A model generated the notes under the pieces. It saw only the letters and a program-made list of their open reading frames with translations, searched no databases and was not told where the DNA came from. Below, one piece after another: positions 11,401 through 21,400 of a stretch of 64,000 bases of DNA (position 1 is the first letter of the stretch; the number at the start of each line of letters is the position of its first letter). A program made the translations under genes and the position numbers. The stretch is from Leptidea sinapis (taxonomy: Eukaryota > Arthropoda > Insecta > Lepidoptera > Pieridae): positions 13,005,501-13,069,500 of the forward strand of contig NC_066265.1 in the NCBI RefSeq assembly GCF_905404315.1. Reading direction: 5' to 3'.

Positions 11401-14400
11401 TATAAGTTGATACTAGATTTTTGTTTTTGCGTTTAGTTGTATATTTATTTATTTTTCTTCTCAATGTTTCCCCGTATTTTTTATATTTTGCCATTTCCCC
11501 TAAACATCCTAATATTTTCCTCTTAATCATCCTACCCTTATCCCACTTCTGATTCCGCTACTAATTGTTCCCGATACTCGTGACTGCTGTGTGACTGTAT
11601 GACGTTGTGATGTCGAGTGTTGGCGTGTTGTGCGGGCGCAGGTCTCTCATCATCCGCCGATGGTGGCGCAGTTCTGCGAGGGCTCCTCGGGTTGGCAGTG
11701 CTGGCAGGAGTTCACCATGACGAGCAAGTTCCGCGGGAAGTACCTGCAGGTCATCCCTCTCGGGGGGGCCTACGCGCACTTTGTTCACTCGGGCAACAAG
11801 TACACGTGGCGGAAGGTAGGATTGAGATGAGGATTGACTTCTATAACACGAAGTATACTCAGCTGAAGGTGAGAGAGCCCTGCTGAGACCCCTGGTGGAT
11901 TGATCGCCGTGTAAGTACGTTGGGTGTGGTGAAGGTAGGATTGTGTTGTGCATGGATCTTACGGAGGTAGTATTGCAGTTCGGTTGTCGTCTATTTAGAC
12001 TACTATTATAACATAGCGCAGTGGATTGTCCTTCATTTAGTTATTAACAAGAAACAATAAGGTACAAACATGATTGGATATTGTCGTTAGCCGAAATATA
12101 GAATAAAAATGAATTTCTATTTGGCATTAAAACTAGTACCAAGAATCTTATTGTGATCGTTTGTACACGTTAATTCATTCTTCACCAGTAAAGGCAGGAG
12201 GAAGGTTTGCACTTGGAAATGTAAATAAAAACAGGTAGTCGTCTCCGAAATATAGCTTTGCTAAAATAGGGTAAGTTTTGAAATAACTGAGCATTAAGAC
12301 AGTTCATTCTCTTAAAGTAATAAATAAGTGGAGACTATGATATTCTAGCATTATATCTCTTTTGATCTGTTTAAAGAAGTAATAATTATTTTCATTCCAA
12401 AATAACTGAGGTTATCTTCAATTTATACTTCGATGATGATGTCCAGAAATATCTCCCTTTTCCATCTATATGGCTAATTTGCATTTCATGAAAAAGCATG
12501 GCATTGCATTTTCATCCTATTCCAGCTTATCAATTTGTTTAGAATTCGTACACCTAGAGCCATAGAGTACGTGCAGCCATCGCTGCCGTGACGCATGAGT
12601 TTCGCCCACTGCTCCTTTAAGGGGGTAATACAGGGATAAAAAGAATGTTCATTCTGTTCCAAATCAATACATCAACTAATTTGATTCTGCTTTGGCTTAA
12701 CTTCGAATAATTTGCGATTTGGCAATCACTTGTTGAATGCCAGAATCTACCACCCACTTGTTAGAGAAATTTCTCGAGCTTGAGAAGAACAGGCGCAAGA
12801 ATCTTCAACTTTTTGCGCATCAATTGCATGCGCTCTGGCCAGTACCTACAGAATCCCGCGTGGTCCGGTGAGTATAGATGGTTTAGTGGGCAGGTGCAGC
12901 ACCATCCACCCACGAGCGCGTCCTACGGCGAGGGAGTCAGCGGCTGGGAGTACCGCCAGGAGTTCTCCTTCAGCAGCTTCTTCCGCGGCCAATACATCTC
13001 GGTCACGCCCTGCGGCTTCACCTATCTGGTGTTCCCGAAGACTGGCAATGTCTATCGTTGGCATAAGGTAATACAGAAATTGGCAATTTATTAAACATGT
13101 CTATGTTAAAGTGCTCTTGACTATTCGTCGCTCATACGCTAGTGAAGGTCCAACAGGGTCCAGGCGGAATGTGTATAAAATAAATTGACTTTAACCACTG
13201 TGCATTGAAACAGGAATGACATATGCGTGACCTCATCAGACAGTCGTCATGCAAATGGACCGTAAGAGTGGATTCCTTAACCTAGGAAACAATCATTGAG
13301 CATGTAGAGCAATAGAAATATTCTTTGTCAACGACCAACACCGGCTTGAGTCAAATTCATATTTATATAATTAGGAAATAAGATCAAAAAGGCTTTTTAA
13401 GCTTCTAAGAATAAATCAAACAACACAAAGACTAATATTCGAATAGAAATCGGTCAGAGTAACGTCCTAACTAGTCAACGGTTGCAGCGAAAATGTGTCG
13501 ACGTTAGGGAGACGTCGCCTTTTATAGACGTCTTCACTCGTCCACCTGTCACTGTCAATTTAAATTTTAAATAATTACTCACTACAAACAATCAATACGA
13601 AAACGGACAGTTTCGGTGAGATGTTCACGGACGAAGTAATCGTCACCAACTGTTCTGCTACCGCTTATATAGCGGTCTGTCAGCTGCAAGTTGGGAGAGG
13701 TGACGTCACGTCTTGAAAATTATCTTGTGTTTCTAAGAATATTATATAGAGAGTGTAATCGCAAATTGTGACTAAGCGATTATTCCGTAACTAAAACATA
13801 TATTATCAAATAACTAACTTATATCGAAAGGACGTTACCTATCTTTAAAATGACATCAATAACTTAATATCTATTTATTTATTAAAGCACACCACATCAT
13901 ATACAATACAATTTTCTTAGTATTATATATTATGTTGAACATAAAAAATTACAGTAATTACTCCTTAATTACTTCTGAACAATAGAGCTAATACTACGCT
14001 ACGCTACAATAAAAACAATAAGAAATACCAATGTATTAATAAACACTCGCATACATTTAGTATGAGATTAGTAGAAAGGTTTATTTAGCTTAGAATTGAC
14101 ATTAAAGGAATTTGTTTATTAGCCTAACAAAGTAAAAACAATCTTTTAATTGAAAAATATTTATATCTTAGTAAGTACAAAATTTTGAAGTCAAAGCAGA
14201 TGTTCGATGTGACATTCCTTGTTGTGCGATACAATGACTGAAGATAACATCAGTGCTCTGCGACATATGATAGAGGAAGATAAGAGAGTGACTTATCAGG
14301 AGATACGGGCAAGCCTAGGCATTGGTATGAGTCAAGTTCAAAAATATTACACAAACATTTAGACGTCAGGAAGTTTTTGACCGGGTGGATTACCCATATT

Positions 14401-17400
14401 TTAACCGACGAACAGAAACACCTTCGCATGGACTGGTGTCGTCAAATATTCTATTTCACTTCTCCTTTGATTTTTAAAGAAATATTAGTGTCATTTTACA
14501 GTTTAGGTAACGTACTTTCGATATCAATGTAAAGCTTTTTGATGTTAGTAATAGTTAAGGAATTATCTCCTGGTCACACTTAACTATTACATCCTGTATA
14601 TCAGCACTTCTTGCTTTCCTGATTAGTATCGTTCATTCGTTTTGTAGTTATAACCATAATGTTAACACCTGGTACAGACAAACTTGTAATCGCATACTAC
14701 TCGGCTAAGTCAAGTTAGTAAGTCTTGTGGGGCGATGTATATGCTTTTAAAATAAGATCCCAAAAATGTTCAAAACAAAAGTATTACGATATTCAAAAGA
14801 ATTGTTAAGAAACGTTTGTGGCGTAAAGGTTACTATACCATAAATGACTTTCTTAAAGATGCCACAGATTGGGAATGTAGCGGCCGCCCTCAGGCTATTA
14901 AGTAATAAGTTTAATTGTACAATATAACTTTGTAAACATATTTTGGAATGGGTTTTTGACTTTCAATAAGTGATGTTACATCCTATTTGAATTTGAATAT
15001 CGTAACCTTGTTAAATATAGGCTTATGTTGTAGCAAGGAATTAATAAAGCTTTGTTATAACACGGTCTAGGTATGGGACGTTCTAGTGAGTGAACTACAG
15101 GTATGTTATAATAGGTTGATTTCGATAACTCAGATTGTGTTTGTGTGTGTCAGGTGACGACAACCGTCCACAACGTGATCGTGGGCAAGTTGTGGGTGGA
15201 CCATCACGGCGACATGGAGATCGTGGGTGAGGCGGGGCCCGCGGCCGGCTACGTGGCGCATCTCAAGTACATCCCGTATGGGTACTTCAGCAAGGACACG
15301 CAGCGGAAGGTCACCGGGGTCATCAAGGACCCCAACGGGGTGGTACGACAACCTGGCCACTATACAAATATGATTTGAACTAAAATTTATGGACAATGAA
15401 TTTCATCATTTTATTTTTAAGTGACTTAAAAATAAAAACAACTGCTTAGATTTGAACGGCATTTCAAGTCAATTTCGAAGTATGCAATTATTGTGAAGGC
15501 TATCAGCTCTAAAGTAAATCCTGTAGATGAGCCACAACTTGAGAATTTAACAAGACATACATACATACATATAAGCTTTACGATCGATGCCTCACTCGGA
15601 CGGTTGGCTCAGCTGGTAAGAGCGATCGGACGGATCCCGAGAGACGCGCGTTCGAGTCCTACATCGTTCTTAAATTTTGGTACATTTAAAATTTTTATAT
15701 TTAATCCCAGAAGTGAAGGGATATTATTTAAAAATAACAAACTGTTTAAATTTGACTCCTCTCAAAGCAGTATTGATAGTAATGTGTTGTTGGTATAATT
15801 GGATAATACTATTTTTTTAAATACTATATTTTCTTTAATGTTAATTTCAATGACGAAAAAAGAACATAAAATTAAGAAAATATGCTTCACAAAGATGCAA
15901 TCATAAATTACATATTACAAATATGAAACTATAGAATAAAATATATTTATTTATTTATAGGACAACCAGTAGTTGTTACATTTGAATACGCTTAAAATAT
16001 ATCGAGTATTTACAAAATTGCGACACCAAGACCACAATAATATAAAATAAAACAAGAACTATAAAATCAAGATACATGCAAATTCGAAAAAAAAGAAAAA
16101 GAAGAAGAACATTAGTCATTTGGCGCCTAATAATAACTCGTAATTTTTTTTTAAGTAGGTAACGAATCCTTAAAATATGTTCGTCACCACAGACGGTAGT
16201 AGTCGAGTTGTAGAGTTCATTCCAGCTATGTGTTGATATCAATGTGTTGTCGTCAGCCCCGCTACGTGCTGCAAGGGTACTGGGACCGCTCCGTCGAGGT
16301 GGCGCCAGTCACCAGCGCGTCCGCCGACAACTCGGTGTGTAAGACGGGCAAGTTCGTGCTGGCCTGGCAGCGGGTGGCCGCGCCCGCGGACTGCGACAAG
16401 TGAGTACTGGCATGAAGTTACATATAGATATACAAATAACTTTAAAATAAAACTTACATAGGAGACAAACAATGAACAAACAAAATCTGAAAGAAAAGTA
16501 CTTGTACTTATGCTGGTGTGAAAACTAACACAGGTTTTCCGTTGGGCCATTTGGTGAAGTCACGCTAAATATAATTTTAAATATAAAACAAAAGTAATTT
16601 TAGCTAGTATATTAATGTATCGAGAAAATCTCAGGCCTATCTTACTCCCTGTGATCGTATCTAATTCGTAAGATTTAGTTAGTAAGTACATACATACGCG
16701 AGGCCACTACAGCGTGGCTATTCGGTGACTCACGCACGAGCTTCGTTCGATACCTACTTTACCTATCCGACTGATCTTTTAGAAATGCAAAAACTAATTT
16801 TATTCTAGTATTTGGACGACTGAATCTTGCTCGGTTTTTTAATAATTATTCAAAATTTGAACAAAATAAAGATTAATAGGCCATCTGGATTCGAAACGGG
16901 ATCATCTGCTTTCCGGATCACCCAATTTCCCATCTGAGTTTTAATCGTCTTGCATATAGTGGCGAAATTTGTTTTTATATTCTAATGTAATGTTATATAT
17001 TCTGTGTAAGCACAGTAAACCGAATTCGATACGAGTGGCGTCCCGTTGTGGTATCAAAGTTTTGTTAATAACCACAACCGTCTCGCATTCGCTCTCTGTT
17101 AGTCAGCTATTGCAATTATTTCGCTCAAACCTCTCTCACGCCTTTCGATTCGCTACGTGTTCAGTTTGCTTTCGCCTTTTTATGTGACTAAATTCAAACG
17201 ATACTATACATAACAAAATGAAAACTCTTCGTTATTTGTTTGACAAAACTTACGCGATTATAAAATGTAACTTCTTTAAATATATATGAGAATGATAATA
17301 TAATGAATGTATTCCAGGTGGTATAACTTCACCCTGCTGGCGGCGCAGCTGAACGAGCCGGAGCCGGGAGTGGCGCCGACCGACTCTCGCCTGCGACCTG

Positions 17401-18459
17401 ACCAGCGGCTCATGGAGGAGGGGCTCTGGGACGAGGCCAACGCGGAGAAGTTGCGCCTGGAGGAGAAGCAGCGGGCCGCGAGGAGACAGCAGGAGGCCGC
17501 CGCGGAGGACGCCGCCGCCAGGTGACGGGCTGTTTTGTTAATAGCGACGTACTTGTTACACAAATTATCTTGCCCCAAGCTGAGCATATAATATAGCCTG
17601 TGTATGGGTTACAAGATAATGATATATATAATACAATATACTTACTTCAACATACATAAATTCATATAAACATACATATTTATGTATGGATGTTTATGTG
17701 TATTTACATATAAACATCCATATTCATCATATAAATGGTTGTACATACTGGGATTCGAACCCAGGACCTCCTGCTTAGTAGTATATCACTCCTGTAGGTC
17801 CTCATTTCGTCGGTTGTTTTTCTGGGTAAAGGTTTACGTAGTGGGAGCTTTCCCATTTCCGTATATAGAGGTCTATTCCAGACTCTGCTCCTACTGGATA
17901 TACAGAAATACCCAATACTTATTATAAGATAATATATAAATACAAGTAAGCGAGAGTTGAAGTTGTCCCGGAAATCGCAGTGTTGGTTTGCCCCCCCATA
18001 AGATGGGCCAACGATCTGGTTAAGATCGCCAGAATACGATAGATGAGAGCAGCGCAGGAACGATCGTCGTGGAAATCTTTGGGAGAGGCCTTTGTCTAGC
18101 AGTGGATGTCTTCCGGCTGATGATGATGGTGATGAAGCGACAGTTGGGCAAAATATATGCCCGTTGATTATCATTTCATTACTTAGAGTAAAATTGTACA
18201 AAGTAAATTATTTGTGAATTTAGTTCGTTAACGTGTCACAGAGGCGGTTCATAATAGAGACAACACATTATTAGTATCCTAATATAGTATTGTTATATGT
18301 GCGGTCCCCAGGGGTGCTCCGTCTCCGCCGGGCCACAGCCCCGTGTGGTTCACGCGGGCCGCGACCCCGGGCCAGCCACACCTGCGACACCTCTACAACA
18401 ACCGCTACTGGGAGTGCAAGCAGCGACAGGACTGGTCACAGTGCCCCGACATATTCTAA
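5352..18459 (+). CDS. Osbp: Oxysterol-binding protein, C-terminal half (10 exons, two of them alternative)
   Basis: OSBP moves sterol from ER to Golgi/endosome membranes and returns PI4P through its C-terminal OSBP-related domain (ORD). The visible exons are 5352-5465, 5986-6097, 8428-8614, 10377-10464, 11642-11815 or 12894-13067, 15154-15342, 16257-16399, 17318-17521 and 18312-18459. They join in frame to 452 residues plus TAA. Landmarks, in order, are LSLWSIMKNCIG, LSKIPIPVNFSEPLSMLQR (lid/start of the ORD), KPFNPLLGETYECDR, EQVSHHPP (PI4P-binding histidine pair), VTTTVHNVIVGKLW, APTDSRLRPDQRLME, DEANAEKLRLEEKQR (conserved K/E/R ligand residues) and the C-terminal WECKQRQDWSQCPDIF. This ending and the central motifs fit the OSBP subfamily rather than shorter ORPs. 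The PH domain and start codon lie outside the window. Confidence 0.95.
5986..6097 (+). CDS. Osbp: Osbp exon b (entry to the ORD)
   Basis: The acceptor is gttgcag (to 5985), and the donor gtgagt starts at 6098. The exon enters in phase 0 and leaves in phase 1. It encodes a short linker and HPLSLWSIMKNCIG, the highly conserved opening of the OSBP-type lipid-transfer domain. Confidence 0.93.
6318..6672 (+). mobile_element. non-autonomous Helitron-like element
   Basis: The 355 bp element begins TC (tctatactaatattataaag) and ends CTAG, inserted between A (6317) and T (6673). Close to the 3' end is the hairpin ggcaaaacaacgtttgcc. These are the hallmarks of Helitrons: 5' TC, 3' hairpin plus CTRR, and A/T target without duplication. 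It has no coding capacity and lies in an Osbp intron. Related 3' ends occur on the - strand near 59487 and 59906. Confidence 0.75.
6785..7015 (-). repeat. tRNA-derived SINE (family A)
   Basis: The - strand carries a tRNA-like head (TAGCCCAGTGGTTAGTGCC at about 6982-7002; CCGGGTTCGAATCCC at 6950-6965). It is followed by a body rich in TTTATATGTATTCATG-type sequence and a distal part matching ATTATCTTGCCCCAA. A second copy of the same arrangement is at 17555-17790. Confidence 0.75.
7451..7764. repeat. MITE with imperfect terminal inverted repeats
   Basis: The left end ggccgttctcaatattc and the right end gaatattggtaacggcc are inverted repeats matching at 15 of 17 positions, about 314 bp apart. 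No ORF lies between them. The right half recurs in inverse orientation at 60733-60885, showing that this is a dispersed family. I could not identify a clear target-site duplication. Confidence 0.65.
7960..8395 (+). mobile_element. 5'-truncated LINE tail with poly-A
   Basis: The + strand reads LRLRSGHIPSNKFKFLM and NCTDCGDTRIDVVFHLMMEC, a C-terminal Cys/His-rich ORF2 region known in jockey/R1-type LINEs. A 3' UTR follows and then an A-rich tail (8364-8392). The tail ends about 35 bp before the Osbp acceptor at 8427, so the insertion lies where a branch point would be expected. Confidence 0.7.
8428..8614 (+). CDS. Osbp: Osbp exon c (ORD lid and first helices)
   Basis: The acceptor is gttggcag (to 8427), and the donor gtgagc starts at 8615. 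It enters in phase 1 and exits in phase 2. It encodes KELSKIPIPVNFSEPLSMLQ, then an acidic helix and YVAAFTVSSYATT. In ORD structures this segment holds the lid and the start of the ligand tunnel. It is GC-rich against AT-rich introns and is flanked within about 40 bp on both sides by transposon relics. Confidence 0.95.
8654..8856 (+). repeat. interspersed ~310 bp repeat (family R), truncated copy
   Basis: It matches the right two-thirds of the repeat at 28143-28460, 32460-32760, 56947-57258 and 57630-57957. Shared blocks are ATTCTTGAAAAACCC, TTTGCCCAGTAATTTT, CCGAAACACAATAATG and AATCTAGCCGGCATCCTGTG. It starts about 40 bp after the Osbp donor at 8615. The repeat class is unknown: I see neither terminal inverted repeats nor a tRNA head. 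Confidence 0.7.
9360..9880 (-). mobile_element. LINE ORF2 C-terminal relic
   Basis: The - strand frame 9599-9871 contains YVHKNRHLFALNSDFHYYNT and TRNKGLLVTNTSRLHKIHNS, a familiar C-terminal segment of insect non-LTR retrotransposon ORF2. Downstream (to about 9360) the frame is broken and A/T-rich. It lies in an Osbp intron, antisense to the gene. Confidence 0.65.
9940..10010 (+). repeat. SINE family B fragment
   Basis: A partial tRNA-like head (CTCGGGCGGAACCCGAGAGG followed by TTGGGTTCGAG) leads into AAATTTTGGT as in other family B copies. The 5' half of the head is missing. Confidence 0.55.
10377..10464 (+). CDS. Osbp: Osbp exon d (NPLLGE exon)
   Basis: The acceptor is cgtttcag (to 10376), and the donor gtaata starts at 10465. 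It enters in phase 2 and exits in phase 0, ending exactly after the EQ of the EQVSHHPP signature. It encodes TTKPFNPLLGETYECDR and DLGWRIISEQ. Because it ends in phase 0 after GAA CAG, either of the two following 174 bp exons completes the signature in frame. Confidence 0.95.
11642..11815 (+). CDS. Osbp: Osbp exon e-A (VSHHPP version)
   Basis: The acceptor is gggcgcag and the donor gtagga. The exon is 174 bp and phase 0/0, and encodes 58 residues from VSHHPPMVAQFCEG to YTWRK. It completes the canonical EQVSHHPP signature whose two histidines contact the PI4P phosphate in OSBP-family proteins. TSKFRGKYLQVIPLG follows the usual OSBP pattern. This is the ancestral-type version of a tandemly duplicated exon. 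Confidence 0.93.
12894..13067 (+). CDS. Osbp: Osbp exon e-B (VQHHPP version), alternative to e-A
   Basis: The acceptor is gtgggcag (to 12893), and the donor gtaata starts at 13068. The length is again 174 bp and phase 0/0, with no stop. It aligns without gaps to exon e-A at 29 of 58 residues. Kept are HHPP, SGW, QEF, FRG.Y, the glycines and the final W.K. Changed are S to Q in the signature and two lysines in SKFRGKY (to SFFRGQY). The splice sites, frame and family-specific residues argue for a functional alternative exon rather than a decayed duplicate. Including both copies would also keep the frame, so exclusivity is inferred. Confidence 0.85.
14229..14465 (+). mobile_element. mariner-like transposase relic (N-terminal region)
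   Basis: The frame reads MTEDNISALRHMIEEDKRVT and then YQEIRASLGIGMSQVQK, the second helix-turn-helix of mariner transposases. In-frame stops and shifts then follow (GFFPGGLPI-like debris). No catalytic domain remains. It lies in the Osbp intron after exon e-B. Confidence 0.7.
14466..14598. repeat. truncated copy of ACAGGATGTAAT-type MITE
   Basis: It ends with attacatcctgta (14586-14598) followed by TA, and contains TGTCATTTTACAG and GGTAACGTAC, as in the complete copy at 30671-30818. The left inverted repeat is missing where it meets the mariner relic. A further fragment in inverse orientation (ggacgttacctatc) is near 13828. Confidence 0.55.
14700..14960 (+). mobile_element. LINE ORF2 tail fragment
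   Basis: The frame reads KKRLWRKGYYTINDFLKDAT-like sequence ending WECSGRPQAIK and a stop, followed by an AT-rich 3' part. This is a common lepidopteran LINE C-terminus. It is 5'-truncated. Confidence 0.5.
15154..15342 (+). CDS. Osbp: Osbp exon f (TTTVHNVIVGKLW exon)
   Basis: The acceptor is tgtgtcag (to 15153). The donor is taken as gtacga at 15343; gtggta three bases earlier is an equally framed alternative, so one Val is uncertain. Phase is 0/0. It encodes VTTTVHNVIVGKLWVDHHG and later YIPYGYFSKDTQRKVTGVIK, strands of the ORD beta-barrel. It can follow exon e-A or e-B. Confidence 0.93.
15595..15770 (+). repeat. tRNA-derived SINE (family B), best copy
   Basis: The tRNA-like head has an A-box TGGCTCAGCTGGTAAGAGC (15605-15623) and B-box GTTCGAGTCC (15650-15659). 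It ends near TACATCGTTCTTAAATTTTGG and continues into the family tail GAAGTGAAGGGATATTATTT. The Osbp exon f donor lies 250 bp upstream. Confidence 0.75.
16257..16399 (+). CDS. Osbp: Osbp exon g
   Basis: The acceptor is tcgtcag (to 16256), and the donor gtgagt starts at 16400. It enters in phase 0 and leaves in phase 2. It encodes PRYVLQGYWDRSVEVAPV and FVLAWQRVAAPADCDK. In vertebrate OSBP the same place carries the LLGTWDE strand and a variable loop. Confidence 0.9.
16840..16975 (-). repeat. tRNA-derived SINE (family C)
   Basis: This is the reverse complement of the copy at 59250-59405. Shared blocks are the B-box GGATTCGAAAC, ATCTGCTTTCCGGATCACCC, CCCATCTGAG and ATATAGTGGCGAAATTT. The tRNA-like A-box TCAGATGGG is recognisable on the - strand. 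Confidence 0.7.
17318..17521 (+). CDS. Osbp: Osbp exon h (K/E/R ligand helix)
   Basis: The acceptor is tattccag (to 17317), and the donor gtgacg starts at 17522. It enters in phase 2 and leaves in phase 2. It encodes WYNFTLLAAQLNE, then APTDSRLRPDQRLMEEGLWD and ANAEKLRLEEKQR. The lysine, glutamate and arginine here close the PI4P-binding site in the family. It ends in a charged Ala/Gln/Glu-rich helix. Confidence 0.95.
17555..17790 (-). repeat. tRNA-derived SINE (family A), second copy
   Basis: It parallels 6785-7015: ATTATCTTGCCCCAAG, ATACAATATACTTACTTC, an ATAAACATCCATATTC stretch, and the B-box reverse complement GGGATTCGAACCCAGG (17750-17765). It starts 34 bp after Osbp exon h. Confidence 0.7.
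17950..18135 (+). mobile_element. RTE-like LINE 3' end
   Basis: Nucleotide similarity to 3775-3930 covers the part encoding the TRWTDDLVKI-type motif, GAGAGCAGCGCAGGAACGAT and the ATGATGATGGTGATGA 3' tail. It is heavily decayed and 5'-truncated, and lies in the last Osbp intron. Confidence 0.65.
18312..18459 (+). CDS. Osbp: Osbp last exon
   Basis: The acceptor is tccccag (to 18311), entered in phase 2. It encodes a Pro/Gly linker (GAPSPPGHSPVWFTR) and ends YWECKQRQDWSQCPDIF followed by TAA at 18457-18459. The WxxCPDIF end is characteristic of the OSBP subfamily. Confidence 0.95.
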
Positions 18460-21400
18460 CACCGTTGGATATGTGCCCGGCTTGATAAAGTTCTCTTAAA
18501 CATTGTGACTATAACCGACCCAGGTATAACATAATATTGCATCTGACCTGCTACAGTTGGAATTGTGGCCGAATCAGACAACATAACACTGTGGCGGAAA
18601 TATATAGTTCCCGTATATAATATCGTGTATGACCTTATAGTTAATATAGTGAAAATTTATTACGTACAATATTAGCACGGAAAACATCAGAACTCAGAGG
18701 CATTTGTTATGCTTTATTGTATATGAAGACCCAAACTACTCTAGCCCCGGCTACACAGCTACCACTAAATGAAAATTTCAAATGTTACCTTACTAATAAT
18801 ATACAAAGTATACACGGCCATAAATTTAAAAAAAATCTATTGAGCTTAGCATGCTTGCAACAGCAGTAAGACGAAACATAATATTAATTTATAGAAAAAA
18901 GTTAGTTCTTGTACTAAAAGTCCTAAAATTATATCTGATACTTAATTATGTACATATATAGAAACGATAAATATCGCCGTCATCTTGGAGCCGCGACTAT
19001 TGTGTGTTCAGTACAGACTTCAAAGTTATTGTTTTTAATATATATACTCTATGGTTCCTCATTGCTCTCAATGCTATTTTCTAATAAAAATACGTTTTAT
19101 ACTCGTAAAACTTACCACGCTTAAACATAGAATGGTTTGAAAAGGATGACGTGATTATGAAAGTTACAAAAAATACAGCTAGTGTTTGTGTTACCAAAAC
19201 GTTTCTTACTTTCAAAACACGTCCCAATTAGTACGCTTTCGGGATACGCGATACACGTGCTATTAAATATAACCAATTCTTTATAAACTATAATATCTTT
19301 GGTTGCTGCGGTATTTTTTTTCCTTATTTGTGAAGTCCAAAGAGGTAATAGTTTTTAATTAAATGAGAACGCAACATAATATAACTAATATTATAAGTGC
19401 GTTGGGAGAAAAACTTAATATAAAGCATTTTGAATGGATTGAAGCCGCTTTATATGTAAACATTTTCGTTCTGTGTTTGTCAAAGTTTGTTGAATTTGTA
19501 CTAATTCGCTTTCCTTACTAAAGAAAATGTGTATATTATCATAGTTGAAATTATAATGTAATTAACATCATAAAAACAAGTGCTTCTTACAGAATGTGCT
19601 ATGAAGTTTCCACTAGATCGGTGATACTAATGTTTGAATTTTATGCAATCATATTTTCATAAAACCTGTCTATGTAAGACTTGTTTAGAAATCTTTTAGG
19701 TCTTCAAAATATCTCGTCTCGATATTTTCTCAAAAAACCTGTCTATTCCCTATACGGATATTTCTATTACAGTTTTTTATATTTAAATACGTTTATCTAC
19801 ACGATTTATGTTAAATGTAACAATAAAAAATCACTGTTGTTTAAAACTTCATTCTAATAAAATAAGACTGTTACGAGGTCGAACTTAAATAATTCAAACT
19901 GTCATCTGTCAATTGGCACTTTGTATTTGGAATATAATAAGAAAATAATACTTTATTTAATCTTACCATCCATCATTACCGTTATAATTAAAAATTACAT
20001 GCAATAAGCTTAGTGGTCTCCTTAAACGTGACATTGGCTAAATTGTGGTGTATCTTCCACAAAAGCCACAGTAGGAATAGAATAGATGCTAGATTTCATC
20101 ACATCCGCAATGTTTTAAACTATGGAACGCGTCGGATTCGCCGCAGTCTACGGTATTCAAGATCACCGATCTCGTGCGATCATTCAGCTAGTCGGGAGTT
20201 AAGATTAAATTAATACAACTGTATCACCGATCATTACCGCTATAACTATAATACATACCGTACAAATACTACTTGGTGGTTAACATTACGTTTATGTTTT
20301 TTAAATGCTTGTTTTCTGGAGTCATTAATTTTATTATTTCACAATAGGCCCCAAGCAAAGAATTCGAGCGAGAAGTGGAACTGCGCAGGATTCATTCGCG
20401 TATATATTCGCCCCCTGCTTGTCATATATTCGCCGCCACGGACACCCTATATTTTTTATTCTTCGCATTCAATAACACCGCTCAAGATCCATGCTGGAGC
20501 CCATATATATGATTTACATTATTTTTTTAGAGCATTGGTACCGAAATGGTTACGTACACTAGTTATGCGGGGCGCAACTATCCGAAAGATAAAGTGTACC
20601 CTCGGATGACATGCACACACAATAATTACAATGTAATTTGTACATAACACACTAAGCTGGTTACGTTTGTTTCACACATGTATTTAAACTAATGTTGTTC
20701 ATTGTAAATAAATTAACTAACAATATTGTTGTATTATTTAAACATTGATGATTATATGATATGTATGATTACATTTTTTTCATTTACGATTCGTTGTTCA
20801 TTTTAAATATTTAACAGCAAGCAAGATGTAGTAAACAATGAAAAATGTTTTTTGTTAGTTCTCACTAGATGAATGCGGCGCGGATTTACAAACAGCTATT
20901 TCTTTACGCGAGTGACGGTCGACCTTAATAATATTAATCTTAATTTTTTACTTTCACACCTTCGATACCAAATAATAACAAAGGAATATGAAAATAAGTT
21001 CTATATTTAAACATTTAATATAATTGGAACAGAATGGAAGCTTCAAACCAGAGCTGAAACATTCGTTCCTATTTTGATATATATATTAAATTTTCAATAA
21101 CCAACTGGCAGACATATATATATTATATATAGTTTGAAATATTTATCTAAGTTAATCTTTCAGGCGGAATACGTAGGTTGCCTGTACGAACATTAAGTTC
21201 ATACTATTTCACGAACGTAAGTATATAAAATTCTACAAACAATATTTCTATAGCCATAAAATTTAAACAATAAATATAATCTAATCCTACTGCTTACTTA
21301 TCTGTTCGTGAACTGTCAAGCCGACCGTAATTCTCACCAATTTCATTAGTTTCTGGTAAAGCTGGCAAAAAGGTAGTAAAAGTATAAAATGTTTGTAAAA

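Noticed and set aside
12780..12867. Extra Osbp exon ending at the GTGAGT at 12868
   Set aside because: The sequence does not resemble any part of OSBP, its acceptor is poor and the phases of exons d, e and f already join directly.
15595..15670. tRNA gene
   Set aside because: The A- and B-box match a tRNA but acceptor arms do not pair properly and the unit has the SINE family B tail; several diverged copies exist in the window.
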